Shown here: positions 7,177-14,450 of the stretch, piece after piece
Layout of the letters: each line of letters begins with the position of its first letter
Numbering within the stretch: the first letter of the stretch is position 1
Assembly (NCBI GenBank): GCA_964554105.1
Contig: CAZKNF010000078.1
Span: forward strand, 1-14,471
Source: CAZKNF01 sp964554105
Lineage (GTDB): Bacteria; Bacteroidota; Rhodothermia; Rhodothermales; VXPQ01
Reading direction: 5' to 3'
DNA length: 14,471 nucleotides
Notes under the pieces: generated by a model
Databases searched by the model: none
What the model saw: the letters and a program-made list of their open reading frames with translations, nothing else
Told to the model about the DNA's origin: nothing
Position numbers and translations under genes: made by a program

Positions 7177-9138
7177 CTATCCACGAACGCCGAACTCCTC
7201 CTTCACCACCAGATCCTCTACGTCCTGCCCGAAAATACGCAGGCCGGCGAACAACACCGCCGCTCCCAGCATCATCGAAATCCACCAGGGAAATCCGAAT
7301 CCGGTCGGCAGCGTGCCCAACAGTATGGCGACGATCCCCACGAGAAGCGCGTACGGCAGCTGCGTCCGTACGTGGTCGATATGATCGCACCCCGAGGCCA
7401 TCGAGGAAAGAATCGTTGTGTCGGAAATCGGCGAGCAGTGATCGCCCCATACCGCACCCGCAAGGACACATGATACGGACGAGTATATGATGAAATAATG
7501 CTGCGGATCGGCCATTTCGTTAAGCTCGAGAACCGCCCATGCAAGCGGCACCACGAGCGGCATCAAGATTCCCATCGTCCCCCAGCTCGTCCCGGTCGCG
7601 AAGGCCGTAGCCGCCGCGATGATGAACACGAGCGCGGGAATCACGCCCGCCGGCAGAGATTCGCCGAGCACCGAAACGAGGTAGTCGGCCGTGTGGAGCA
7701 CGGTGGTGATGTCCGACAGCGCCCACGCCAGTACGAGGATGATCATCGCATACAGCATCGACTTGACGCCGGCGTACCAGGCATCGATCGTCTCGTCGAG
7801 ATTCAAGACTCGCCCGCCGACGGACAGTACGGCCGCCACAAGAACTCCGAGAAGGGAGCCCCACATGAGCGAGCGGTATGAGTCGGCGCTCCCGATGATG
7901 TCGCGAAGCGAGTCCCCCTCACCCGTCACGTAGAGTCCGGCGAGGACGGAGACGACCAGAACGGCGACCGGGATGACCGCATTGAAGGCGCGGTGCGGCA
8001 CCCCCTTCTTGGCTGCCATCTGATCATTCTTCACCGCAGCCTCATCGACCTTCGCTCCCGGTGAGAGTACCTCGCCGGTGCGGCGGGCGCGCCGCTCCGC
8101 CTTCAGCATGGGGCCGAATTCTTTGGGAGAAGCGGCGATGTTGAATACGAAAAAAATCGCGAAAATCGGATAAAAGCTGTACAGAATGGACTGCAGGAAG
8201 ATGGAGTAGGCCGATTCATCGTATCCCTCAATCCCGGCAACCGCCGTCCCGATGAGTCCCACCTCGTATCCGATCCACGTCGTGACGAACGCGAGGCAGG
8301 AAACGGGCGCCGCCGTCGAGTCGACTATGTAAGCGAGCTTTTCTCGAGAAATCCTGAGTTTGTCCGTCACAGATCTCATCGTATTCCCCACGACGAGCGT
8401 GTTCGCGTAGTCATCGAAAAAAATGACGAGCCCCATCAGTCCGGTCGCGATCTGACCGTCGCGCGCCGAGTCGGCCCACCGAACGATATGGTTCACGATC
8501 CCACGCATCCCTCCGTTGCGAGAGATGATGCCCACCATCCCACCGATCATCAGCGAAAACAGGATGATGGCAGCGTGATCGGCGTTGGCGAGCGCTCCAA
8601 GCACGTAGACCTGGAAGGTTTCGAGAAGACCGAGCCAGAGCCCGCTCAGATCGATACCGCGGGCTGCCCAGGCACCAATCCAGACGCCGAGAAAAAGCGC
8701 CGGAATGACCTGTTTGAACAGAAGGGCCATCGCAATAGCGATGAGGGGGGGCAGTATGGAGATCCACCCGGGCAGCACGTTCACCGTTCGGGAGGCCACC
8801 ACTGCGCCATCTCGGACGAGCTCCAAACTAATTTGTCCGAACCCCTCGAGCCTGAGATCTTCCGCAACCAGTCGCCCTTCGGCCGTCTGCAGCGCGGCCG
8901 CACCGCCGCCGTCGTCGAGGCGGAGTTGATAGGAAGCAGCCGTCTCCGCCGGCACTCCGGTGACCTCTACGCTGAACGGACGCCCGTCTAGCGCGACCCT
9001 CGGTGCATCGATCTGAACGTCCTGCCCGTTCTGCGCGATTTGCCCACTGGCCGGATGCGCGCCGGCACAAACCAGCAGAACTAGAGCAGCTGCCGCGGAC
9101 CAACGTCTGAATGCCGAGATGGACGAGGCCATGTTCAC
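7177..9138 (-). CDS. NhaC-family Na+/H+ antiporter with N-terminal extracytoplasmic Ig-like domain
   Basis: This 653-residue inner-membrane protein belongs to the NhaC/IT superfamily of sodium/proton or sodium/organic-ion exchangers. Residues 1-33 look like a signal peptide (ending HPASGQ), residues about 40-121 form a beta-rich stretch reading like a small Ig-like domain (SVEVTGVPAETAASYQLRL...LELVRDGAVVASRTVNV), and the first transporter helix starts near 125. The membrane part carries VIFFDDYANTLVVGNTMRSVTDK (238-260), VDSTAAP, TGTSWGTMGILMP and AGAVWGDHCSPISDTTILSSMASGCDHIDHVRTQLPY, all characteristic of NhaC. The start is GTG at 9138, overlapping the upp stop by 4 nt; the ATG at 9132 is an alternative. 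Ordinary NhaC proteins are about 450-520 residues, so the extra domain explains most of the length. The transported substrate is not proven by sequence. Confidence 0.92.
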   Translation of the reverse strand: MNMASSISAFRRWSAAAALVLLVCAGAHPASGQIAQNGQDVQIDAPRVALDGRPFSVEVTGVPAETAASYQLRLDDGGGAAALQTAEGRLVAEDLRLEGFGQISLELVRDGAVVASRTVNVLPGWISILPPLIAIAMALLFKQVIPALFLGVWIGAWAARGIDLSGLWLGLLETFQVYVLGALANADHAAIILFSLMIGGMVGIISRNGGMRGIVNHIVRWADSARDGQIATGLMGLVIFFDDYANTLVVGNTMRSVTDKLRISREKLAYIVDSTAAPVSCLAFVTTWIGYEVGLIGTAVAGIEGYDESAYSIFLQSILYSFYPIFAIFFVFNIAASPKEFGPMLKAERRARRTGEVLSPGAKVDEAAVKNDQMAAKKGVPHRAFNAVIPVAVLVVSVLAGLYVTGEGDSLRDIIGSADSYRSLMWGSLLGVLVAAVLSVGGRVLNLDETIDAWYAGVKSMLYAMIILVLAWALSDITTVLHTADYLVSVLGESLPAGVIPALVFIIAAATAFATGTSWGTMGILMPLVVPLAWAVLELNEMADPQHYFIIYSSVSCVLAGAVWGDHCSPISDTTILSSMASGCDHIDHVRTQLPYALLVGIVAILLGTLPTGFGFPWWISMMLGAAVLFAGLRIFGQDVEDLVVKEEFGVRG

Positions 9139-9764
9139 TCCGACGTGCCGAAGATGCGATCGCCGGCGTCTCCCAGTCCCGGACGAATGAACGCATTATC
9201 ATCGAGCTCTCGATCGAGTGTAGCTGTAATAATCGGGACGTCGGGATGATGTCGGGTAAGGGCCCGCACGCCTTCGGGCGCCGCTACGAGACACACGAAC
9301 TTGAACAGCCGTGCTCCCTCCTCTTTGAGGTCAGAGATCGCGCGATTCGCGCTGCCTCCGGTGGCGAGCATCGGGTCGACGACGAAAACGATTGCGTTCT
9401 CGATGCCGGCCGGAATGCTGCGGTAGTAGTCGATGGGCAACAGCGTCTCTTCATCGCGCTTCATTCCTAGGTGGCCGATCCGCGCCTCGGGTACGAATCG
9501 CACGAAACCATCGACCAGTCCCAGTCCTGCACGCAAGATCGGCACGACACATACCTCCAGCGCCAGCTCGAAGCCTCGTGCAGCCTCCAGGGGCGTATCG
9601 ACGTCGACCTCCCTCATCTCGAGATCACGCATCGCCTCATAGGCGAGAATGGCGGCTGCATTGGAAATCGTCTTCCGGAAGACGCCGTGAGGCGTATGCC
9701 TATTCCGCAGGATCGTCACATCCCGTTTCAAGAGCGGATGGTCGACGATCGTCAGATTCTTCAT
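9135..9764 (-). CDS. upp: Uracil phosphoribosyltransferase
   Basis: Upp converts uracil and PRPP to UMP in pyrimidine salvage. The 209-residue length is standard. The PRPP-binding loop is VDPMLATGGSA (129-139), the flexible and active-site part VVPILRAGLGLVDG (73-86) is intact, and the uracil-binding C-terminal segment FIRPGLGDAGDRIFGT (192-207) is complete. The ATG overlaps the stop of the upstream AGCS symporter (ATGA at 9764-9761) and its own TGA overlaps the GTG start of the nhaC gene, so it is translated inside a tightly coupled operon. No uracil permease is adjacent, which is the more common partner. Confidence 0.98.
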   Translation of the reverse strand: MKNLTIVDHPLLKRDVTILRNRHTPHGVFRKTISNAAAILAYEAMRDLEMREVDVDTPLEAARGFELALEVCVVPILRAGLGLVDGFVRFVPEARIGHLGMKRDEETLLPIDYYRSIPAGIENAIVFVVDPMLATGGSANRAISDLKEEGARLFKFVCLVAAPEGVRALTRHHPDVPIITATLDRELDDNAFIRPGLGDAGDRIFGTSE

Positions 9765-11539
9765 TGTCCGCCGTTTCGGGGCCTATTCTTCTCCTGCCGC
9801 CTCCGTCTTTTCTCTTCGGTCAGGCGTGTATGCACCTCGAAATTTTCCTTCCAGGGCTCCCGCTCGAAGTAGCTCACAGCCTCCTTTCGCACCTTGCCGG
9901 CCAGAAGCACGAGCGCCAGCAGGTTCGGCAGAATGACGATGCCGAGGAATACGTCTCCGATCGTCCACACCGTCGTAAGAGCCAGCGTCGCACCCACGAA
10001 ATGCATGAGAACGAAGACCATCTTGTAGGGCAAAACCGCCTTCTCCCCGAAAAGATAGTAGGCACACCGGTCGCCGTAATAGCTCCATGCTATAGCGGTC
10101 GAAATTGCAAACAGAAGAACGCTCACGATCACGATGTATCCGCCCCAATCCCCGAGCGGAGCGAGGCCCCTCTGAAATCCGAGCTGAGTCAGCGGGGCTC
10201 CGTTCTCGACCGCCACTCCATAAAGTGTCGCATACTCGTTCCCCTCCTCATCCCGAGCAAGACTCTGACCCGGAATGATCTCTCCGGTGAACGGCTGGGT
10301 TCGCTCGGGGTCTGTGTATAGATTCTCGATTGCCACATCGTGCCATGCAAACTGCGGGGCGCCCGGCCCGACCTGAGGGAGACCGATCTCTACCGGCACG
10401 CGCTCCGGAGGCGCTACCTGTGAGATGACTCCATCTTCATCGGCGGCCACGTACGTTGCATCCCCGGAGCTCAACTCGAACGCGGTGGGTACGCGTTCCG
10501 TCGAGGCACCCGTCATTAGGATGACGAGTGCCGTCATCGTACAGATTATGATCGTGTCTATGAACGGCTCTAGCAGCGCGACGACGCCTTCGGAGACCGG
10601 CTCGTCCGTTTTTGCCGCGGAGTGCGCGATCGGGGCGGATCCCTGGCCCGCTTCATTCGAAAACAGTCCGCGGCGCACGCCCCACATCAGGGTCATCAGA
10701 AAGGCCCCGGCGCCCGTACCCGCCACGCCCGCACTCGGATTGAACGCCTCCGTCACAATCGTCGCTAGCGTACCGGGAAGAGCTTCGATGTTGAGGATTA
10801 TGATGACGGCGGCACCGAGGACGTACACGGCGGCCATGACCGGCGCGAGGATGCCCGTCACTTTTCCTATGCGTCCGATCCCTCCGATAATTACGAGCCC
10901 GACGATGGTCGCCGTGACCAGGCCCGTGATCCAGACGGCAACACCGAACTCGGAGGACATCACATCGGCCACCGTATTTGCCTGAACGCCATTGCCCGTC
11001 AGGAATGCGGTGATCATGAGGATGAAGGCGAAAAACACCGCCAGCGGCTTCCACTTTTTTCCGAGCCCCCGCTCGATGTAGTACATAGGCCCGCCCGATA
11101 CGGTGCCTTTCCAGCTTGGCGCATCCTCGTCGACGATAACGTCTCGATACCTCTGCGCAAGGGTCACTTCCGTAAACTTCGTCGCCATTCCAAGAAAGGC
11201 CGTGACCCACATCCAGAAAAGCGCGCCAGGCCCGCCCCAATGAATCGCGATGGCGACACCGGCGATGTTTCCGATCCCTACCGTAGCCGAAAGGGCCGTC
11301 GTCAGCGCCTGGAAGTGCGAAACGTCGCCCGGTTCGTCCGGATCGTCATATTTACCCGACGTGACGGCGAATCCGTGGCCGAGACGCCGGATCTGGATAA
11401 AATGGAGGCGAAACGTCAGATAGACGCCGGCACCCAGCAGGAGAATGACCACCAGCGGGATAGTCTCGCCTCCCACCGTCGGCCCGAGGTTCCATACGAC
11501 GTGCTCCAGCCACGCGACGACTCTGTCAAGCCAACTCAT
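9761..11539 (-). CDS. Sodium:alanine/glycine symporter, AGCS (AlsT) family, with inserted hydrophilic loop
   Basis: This 592-residue inner-membrane protein is a Na+-driven amino-acid importer. The family signatures are TTALSATVGIGNIAGVAIAI (80-99), GTVSGGPMYYIERGLG (145-160), GNGVQANTVADV, IGGIGRIGKVTGILAPVMA and GLFSNEAGQGSAPIAHSAAKT (291-311), followed by WSYYGDRCAYYLFG near 486. The membrane core matches AlsT, but between the helices near 325-343 and 468-485 there is an extra region of about 100 residues (about 346-455) rich in acidic residues, Pro and Gly. The C-terminal tail is basic (EEKRRRRQEKNRPR). It is the first gene of the operon and has a promoter candidate and a leader of about 100 nt. 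The start lacks a Shine-Dalgarno sequence but sits right at the conserved N-terminus. The substrate is assigned at family level only. Confidence 0.93.
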   Translation of the reverse strand: MSWLDRVVAWLEHVVWNLGPTVGGETIPLVVILLLGAGVYLTFRLHFIQIRRLGHGFAVTSGKYDDPDEPGDVSHFQALTTALSATVGIGNIAGVAIAIHWGGPGALFWMWVTAFLGMATKFTEVTLAQRYRDVIVDEDAPSWKGTVSGGPMYYIERGLGKKWKPLAVFFAFILMITAFLTGNGVQANTVADVMSSEFGVAVWITGLVTATIVGLVIIGGIGRIGKVTGILAPVMAAVYVLGAAVIIILNIEALPGTLATIVTEAFNPSAGVAGTGAGAFLMTLMWGVRRGLFSNEAGQGSAPIAHSAAKTDEPVSEGVVALLEPFIDTIIICTMTALVILMTGASTERVPTAFELSSGDATYVAADEDGVISQVAPPERVPVEIGLPQVGPGAPQFAWHDVAIENLYTDPERTQPFTGEIIPGQSLARDEEGNEYATLYGVAVENGAPLTQLGFQRGLAPLGDWGGYIVIVSVLLFAISTAIAWSYYGDRCAYYLFGEKAVLPYKMVFVLMHFVGATLALTTVWTIGDVFLGIVILPNLLALVLLAGKVRKEAVSYFEREPWKENFEVHTRLTEEKRRRRQEKNRPRNGGQ

Positions 11540-11583
11540 GTGAGGGATGCGGCTACGTGATGAATGACCATTGGCACTCGGCG

Positions 11584-11630
11584 CGGCCGCTTCTTCCGAG
11601 AAAACGTTGCGGTGGCTTCGCGAGCGGCCG
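11584..11630 (-). promoter_or_regulatory. GC-rich leader hairpin in the symporter operon
   Basis: CGGCCGCT (11584-11591) and AGCGGCCG (11623-11630) form a perfect 8-bp inverted repeat with a 31-nt spacer. If transcription starts just after the proposed -10 element, both arms lie in the 5' leader of the symporter operon. On the plus strand the right arm is followed by TCTTTTT, a terminator-like layout, but the long loop and the lack of plus-strand genes make that role unlikely. Confidence 0.45.
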
Positions 11631-11649
11631 TCTTTTTAGATCGGGAGCC

Positions 11650-11679
11650 AATATAGTCGCCACCTCGTAGCGTCGCAAA
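11650..11679 (-). promoter_or_regulatory. Promoter candidate for the symporter-upp-nhaC-cupin operon
   Basis: On the minus strand TTGCGA (11678-11673) and TATATT (11655-11650) are separated by exactly 17 bases, matching sigma-70 consensus at 4 of 6 and 5 of 6 positions. The same stretch also fits the Bacteroidota primary-sigma pattern: TTTG (11679-11676), a 20-base spacer and TATATTGG against TAnnTTTG with one mismatch. The -10 element lies about 110 bases upstream of the first start codon. It is between ftsE and the symporter gene, where a new transcription unit should begin. Confidence 0.6.
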
Positions 11680-11732
11680 CCACCCACGCCCGAACGATTC
11701 GGCTGGAATAGGCGGCGCCAACGGTTCAGGTG

Positions 11733-12416
11733 CTAGAGCGTCTGCGGATCGATCTCTACCAGCGTGCCGTTTAGAAAGGCCAGCGTTCGCGCGGGGAATT
11801 TCTTGACGAGGCGGTAGTCATGCGTTGCCATCATCACCGTCATCCCCTGCCGGTGAAGGCTTAAGATGAGGTTTAGTATCTCGTCTGCTACGCCCGGATC
11901 GAGATTTCCCGTCGGCTCATCCGCCAGCAGTATCCAGGGCTCGTTTGCGATCGCGCGGGCGATGGCTACCCGCTGCTGCTCACCGCCGGAGAGCTCGTGC
12001 GGATACCTCTTCCGCTTGTGGCTCAAACCCACGCGTGAGAGGACCTGAAGCACCCGATTCTTTACGGCCGCACCCGATTTGCCCGTCACGTACAGCGCAA
12101 ATGCCACGTTCTCGTACACGTCGCGGTCGGGGAGCAGCTGGTAATCCTGGAAGATCACTCCGACCGATCGGCGCAGATACGGAATGTCGTTCTCCGTCAA
12201 ACGGTCCGTCTTGTAGTCACCGATTCGTGCAAATCCCTTTTCGGGAGGAACGTCCATGTAGAGCATCCGAAGTAGGGTAGTCTTGCCGCTGCCGGTTGGG
12301 CCGACGAGGTAGACCATGTCTCCTTGTCTGATTTTCAGATGCAAGCTCTCCAGAACGGTGCGCCTGCGTCCGCCGGGCATCTCGTACGAGAGTGATATGT
12401 CTGAAAGTTCAATCAA
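11733..12416 (-). CDS. ftsE: Cell division ATP-binding protein FtsE
   Basis: FtsE is the ATPase of the FtsEX complex, which sits on the inner face of the cytoplasmic membrane at the division site and controls peptidoglycan hydrolases. The 227-residue protein has Walker A GPTGSGKT (39-46), Q-loop Gln90 in VIFQDYQLLPDRDVYENV, the signature LSGGEQQ (142-148), Walker B ILLADEP (162-168) and H-loop His199. The VIFQDYQLLPDRDVYENV stretch is typical of FtsE rather than LolD or MacB. The start codon is TTG, fixed by the family N-terminus (MIELSDISLSY), with a TAGG five bases upstream that overlaps the stop of the methyltransferase gene. ftsX is not next to it; the gene downstream is the symporter operon. 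Confidence 0.92.
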   Translation of the reverse strand: MIELSDISLSYEMPGGRRRTVLESLHLKIRQGDMVYLVGPTGSGKTTLLRMLYMDVPPEKGFARIGDYKTDRLTENDIPYLRRSVGVIFQDYQLLPDRDVYENVAFALYVTGKSGAAVKNRVLQVLSRVGLSHKRKRYPHELSGGEQQRVAIARAIANEPWILLADEPTGNLDPGVADEILNLILSLHRQGMTVMMATHDYRLVKKFPARTLAFLNGTLVEIDPQTL

Positions 12417-12422
12417 CGTAGC

Positions 12423-13220
12423 CTAAACCCCATTCTGTGACGGTCGGCGAAGGACCCAGTGCACTCTTTCCGACTCCTCGGAAGCAAGATCCGTGGAGAA
12501 GCTGTCGTATGCGGCATCGACGACGAATCCGGCTTCCGAAGCAATCGCCTCGACTTCTGCGAGCTCATATGCACGCTGTACGTGCTCTTCACGAAAGTCC
12601 TTGCCGTCGACATTGATGTCGAGCGTCGTCCGATGCAAACGCGATGCCGAGTCGTACACGCTGCGGCGAACGTACGAAAAAATACCGAGGCTGTCGCTGT
12701 GCTCGAAGTAGGGCTCGTTGTTGATCGAGTTGGACGGAGTGCTCTGATCGATGATCAATACGCCGCCGTCCGCCAGCGCCGCGAAGGCGCTCCTCATCAA
12801 TGATCGGACCGACTGCAAATCGAGGAGATAATTCAAGCCGTCGTAGAGCAGGAGGATGGCATCTACGGGCCGGTCTACGTTAAAATCCGTGAAGTCGGCG
12901 AGCTCGAACCGCACGTTTGCATTGCGCTCGTCGGTCTTAACGCGCGCGACCTCGATCATCGCAGCTGACTTGTCGGTCGCGAGATATCGGTAATTGCCGA
13001 GCGGCTGCAGAGCGATCGCGAGCGATCCGGTGCCGCACCCCAGCTCGAGAATGGTATGCGCGTCGGGGAGATGTCGCTGAAGAAGGCCGAAGATGTACTC
13101 CGCCCAGAAATCGTAGTCGACATGCGACATCACGAAATCATATCCAGCCGCGAGAATGGTGTACGGCGGCGAAGATGTTGGATTGGACATACCGGATAGC
13201 GAAGCCATTGGCGAGGGCAT
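12423..13220 (-). CDS. Class I SAM-dependent methyltransferase
   Basis: This is a cytosolic Rossmann-fold methyltransferase of 265 residues with the start chosen here. Motif I is ILELGCGTGSLAIAL (about 57-71), the acidic residue that binds the SAM ribose is in YLATDKSAAMIEVA, the adenine-contact region is FELADFTDFN, and motif IV is AILLYDGLNYLLD. Its closest relatives are annotated only as class I methyltransferases, so the substrate is unknown. Possible ATG starts are 13220, 13208 and 13190; the open frame continues to 13301, but that would run 59 bases into pdxA. None has a clear Shine-Dalgarno sequence, and 13220 leaves a 22-nt gap after the pdxA stop. ftsE begins 6 nt after its stop. Confidence 0.87.
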   Translation of the reverse strand: MPSPMASLSGMSNPTSSPPYTILAAGYDFVMSHVDYDFWAEYIFGLLQRHLPDAHTILELGCGTGSLAIALQPLGNYRYLATDKSAAMIEVARVKTDERNANVRFELADFTDFNVDRPVDAILLLYDGLNYLLDLQSVRSLMRSAFAALADGGVLIIDQSTPSNSINNEPYFEHSDSLGIFSYVRRSVYDSASRLHRTTLDINVDGKDFREEHVQRAYELAEVEAIASEAGFVVDAAYDSFSTDLASEESERVHWVLRRPSQNGV

Positions 13221-13242
13221 GTGCGCTGGTCGAAGGATGCTG

Positions 13243-14319
13243 TCAGCCGGCCTTTCTCTTCGACACCTGGACCGCGCGGCGCCGTGCCACGTCCAGCGCA
13301 AGATAGATCGCGCTTCGCATGCTTCCGGGCGACGCCTTCCCCTCTCCGGCTATGTTGAATGCCGTCCCGTGGTCGGGGGACGTACGAACGATTGTAAGCC
13401 CGGCAGTATAGTTGACGCCGCTCTCGAATGTTAACGTCTTGAACGGAATCAATCCCTGATCGTGATACATCGCTACCACAGCATCGTAGAGCCGGTATCC
13501 TCCGATCGCAAAAAATCCGTCGGCCGGAAACGGTCCGAATACGAGATGGCCCTCGTCACATGCGGCGCGAATCGCAGGGATGATGGACTCGGATTCCTCG
13601 CGGCCGAGAACGCCGCCGTCGCCGGCATGCGGATTAAGCCCCAGCACGGCAATCTTCGGCCGCTGGATCCCGAAGTCCTGGACGAGACTGGCGCTTATTA
13701 CTCGAATTTTATCGAGAATCGCGTCCCGCGTGACGCCTTTTGGTACATCCCAGATCGGAATATGCCCGGTGACCAGCCCCACTCGGAGCTCTTCCGAGAT
13801 CATCATCATCGTGTATTCATCACGGCCGATTCGCTTGGCGATGAATTCCGTGTGGCCCGGATCCTTATATCCCGCAAGTGATATGGCCTCTTTCGAAATC
13901 GGCGCGGTAACCATCCCATCGACTTCTCCCTGCAGGCAGAGATCGACGGCATGCTCTACGGACTTCATCGCGAGCTTGCCGGCCTCGGCCGAAATCTCAC
14001 CGAATACCACGTTCGGCCTTTCACGGTTGCCGACATCCAGCACGACGATGTCACCTGGTTGGATGACCTCCGGCACTTTGTGGACGACCTGAATCCGAAG
14101 ATCACTGTATCCGAGCTTCGAAGCGTGGACGTTCAGAACGTGTGCGGATCCGATTACTACCGGCTGAACATATCGAGCCAGCCGTGAATCCAGAAGACTT
14201 TTTAGGACAACTTCCGGACCGACACCGTTGGAATCGCCGAGCGTGATCGCAATTCGCGGCCGCTTCGATCGATCCGAACCGATATCAGCCCTGTAGGGCG
14301 ACAACCGTTCGTGAGACAT
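13243..14319 (-). CDS. pdxA: 4-hydroxythreonine-4-phosphate dehydrogenase
   Basis: PdxA oxidises 4-phosphohydroxy-L-threonine with NAD+ to a product that PdxJ uses for pyridoxine 5'-phosphate synthesis, so this organism probably has the DXP-dependent B6 route. The 358-residue protein has the N-terminal GDSNGVGPE (28-36), TAPISKEAI (138-146), PGHTE (154-158) with substrate-binding His156/Thr157, the three metal-binding histidines His186 (VTGHIPIWDV), His231 (GLNPHAGDGG) and His286 (MYHDQGLIPFK), and RTSPDHGTAFNIAG (312-325). The spacing agrees with E. coli PdxA after an offset of 20 residues, caused by a longer N-terminus. The start has only a weak AGG close by; the conserved part begins near residue 21. 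It leads the pdxA-methyltransferase-ftsE block. A set of inverted repeats lies upstream at 14366-14450. Confidence 0.96.
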   Translation of the reverse strand: MSHERLSPYRADIGSDRSKRPRIAITLGDSNGVGPEVVLKSLLDSRLARYVQPVVIGSAHVLNVHASKLGYSDLRIQVVHKVPEVIQPGDIVVLDVGNRERPNVVFGEISAEAGKLAMKSVEHAVDLCLQGEVDGMVTAPISKEAISLAGYKDPGHTEFIAKRIGRDEYTMMMISEELRVGLVTGHIPIWDVPKGVTRDAILDKIRVISASLVQDFGIQRPKIAVLGLNPHAGDGGVLGREESESIIPAIRAACDEGHLVFGPFPADGFFAIGGYRLYDAVVAMYHDQGLIPFKTLTFESGVNYTAGLTIVRTSPDHGTAFNIAGEGKASPGSMRSAIYLALDVARRRAVQVSKRKAG

Positions 14320-14365
14320 ACCTGTATCGAAAATATCATCTGCAAATATCGGATTGAATCATGTG

Positions 14366-14450
14366 GTACGAACCCGCTGCACGCCTTCTGTCGCCGGCGC
14401 GCGTTCGTACACGACAGAAAGATGAAACGTGAAGATTTCGTGTACGTTTC
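14366..14450. promoter_or_regulatory. Overlapping inverted repeats upstream of pdxA
   Basis: Four perfect inverted repeats share this stretch: GTACGAAC (14366-14373) with GTTCGTAC (14403-14410); TTCTGTCG (14387-14394) with CGACAGAA (14412-14419); CGTACACGA (14406-14414) with TCGTGTACG (14438-14446); and GAAACGT (14424-14430) with ACGTTTC (14444-14450). The third uses bases of all the others, so it cannot form together with them. They could be alternative RNA structures in the pdxA leader or operator half-sites built on a CGTAC core. There is no U-tract. Confidence 0.5.

Larger units (their letters stand above)
11540..11732. other. Intergenic leader of the symporter operon
   Basis: These 193 bases separate ftsE from the symporter gene. 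They hold the promoter candidate (11650-11679) and a leader hairpin (11584-11630). A short stem CCGAA/TTCGG lies just beyond the ftsE stop (about 11691-11703), but no U-tract follows it. No riboswitch known to me fits, and no small ORF stands out. Confidence 0.6.

Noticed and set aside
11584..11640. Plus-strand intrinsic terminator (hairpin followed by TCTTTTT)
   Set aside because: The loop is 31 nt, no plus-strand gene lies upstream for several kilobases, and the repeat is better explained as a leader hairpin of the minus-strand operon.
11540..11650. Glycine riboswitch in front of the AGCS symporter gene
   Set aside because: Such riboswitches are common before these genes, but the leader has none of the conserved purine-rich aptamer segments.
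13221..13301. Extended start of the methyltransferase at 13301
   Set aside because: It would overlap pdxA by 59 bases and adds an Arg-rich stretch typical of out-of-frame translation of GC-rich coding DNA.
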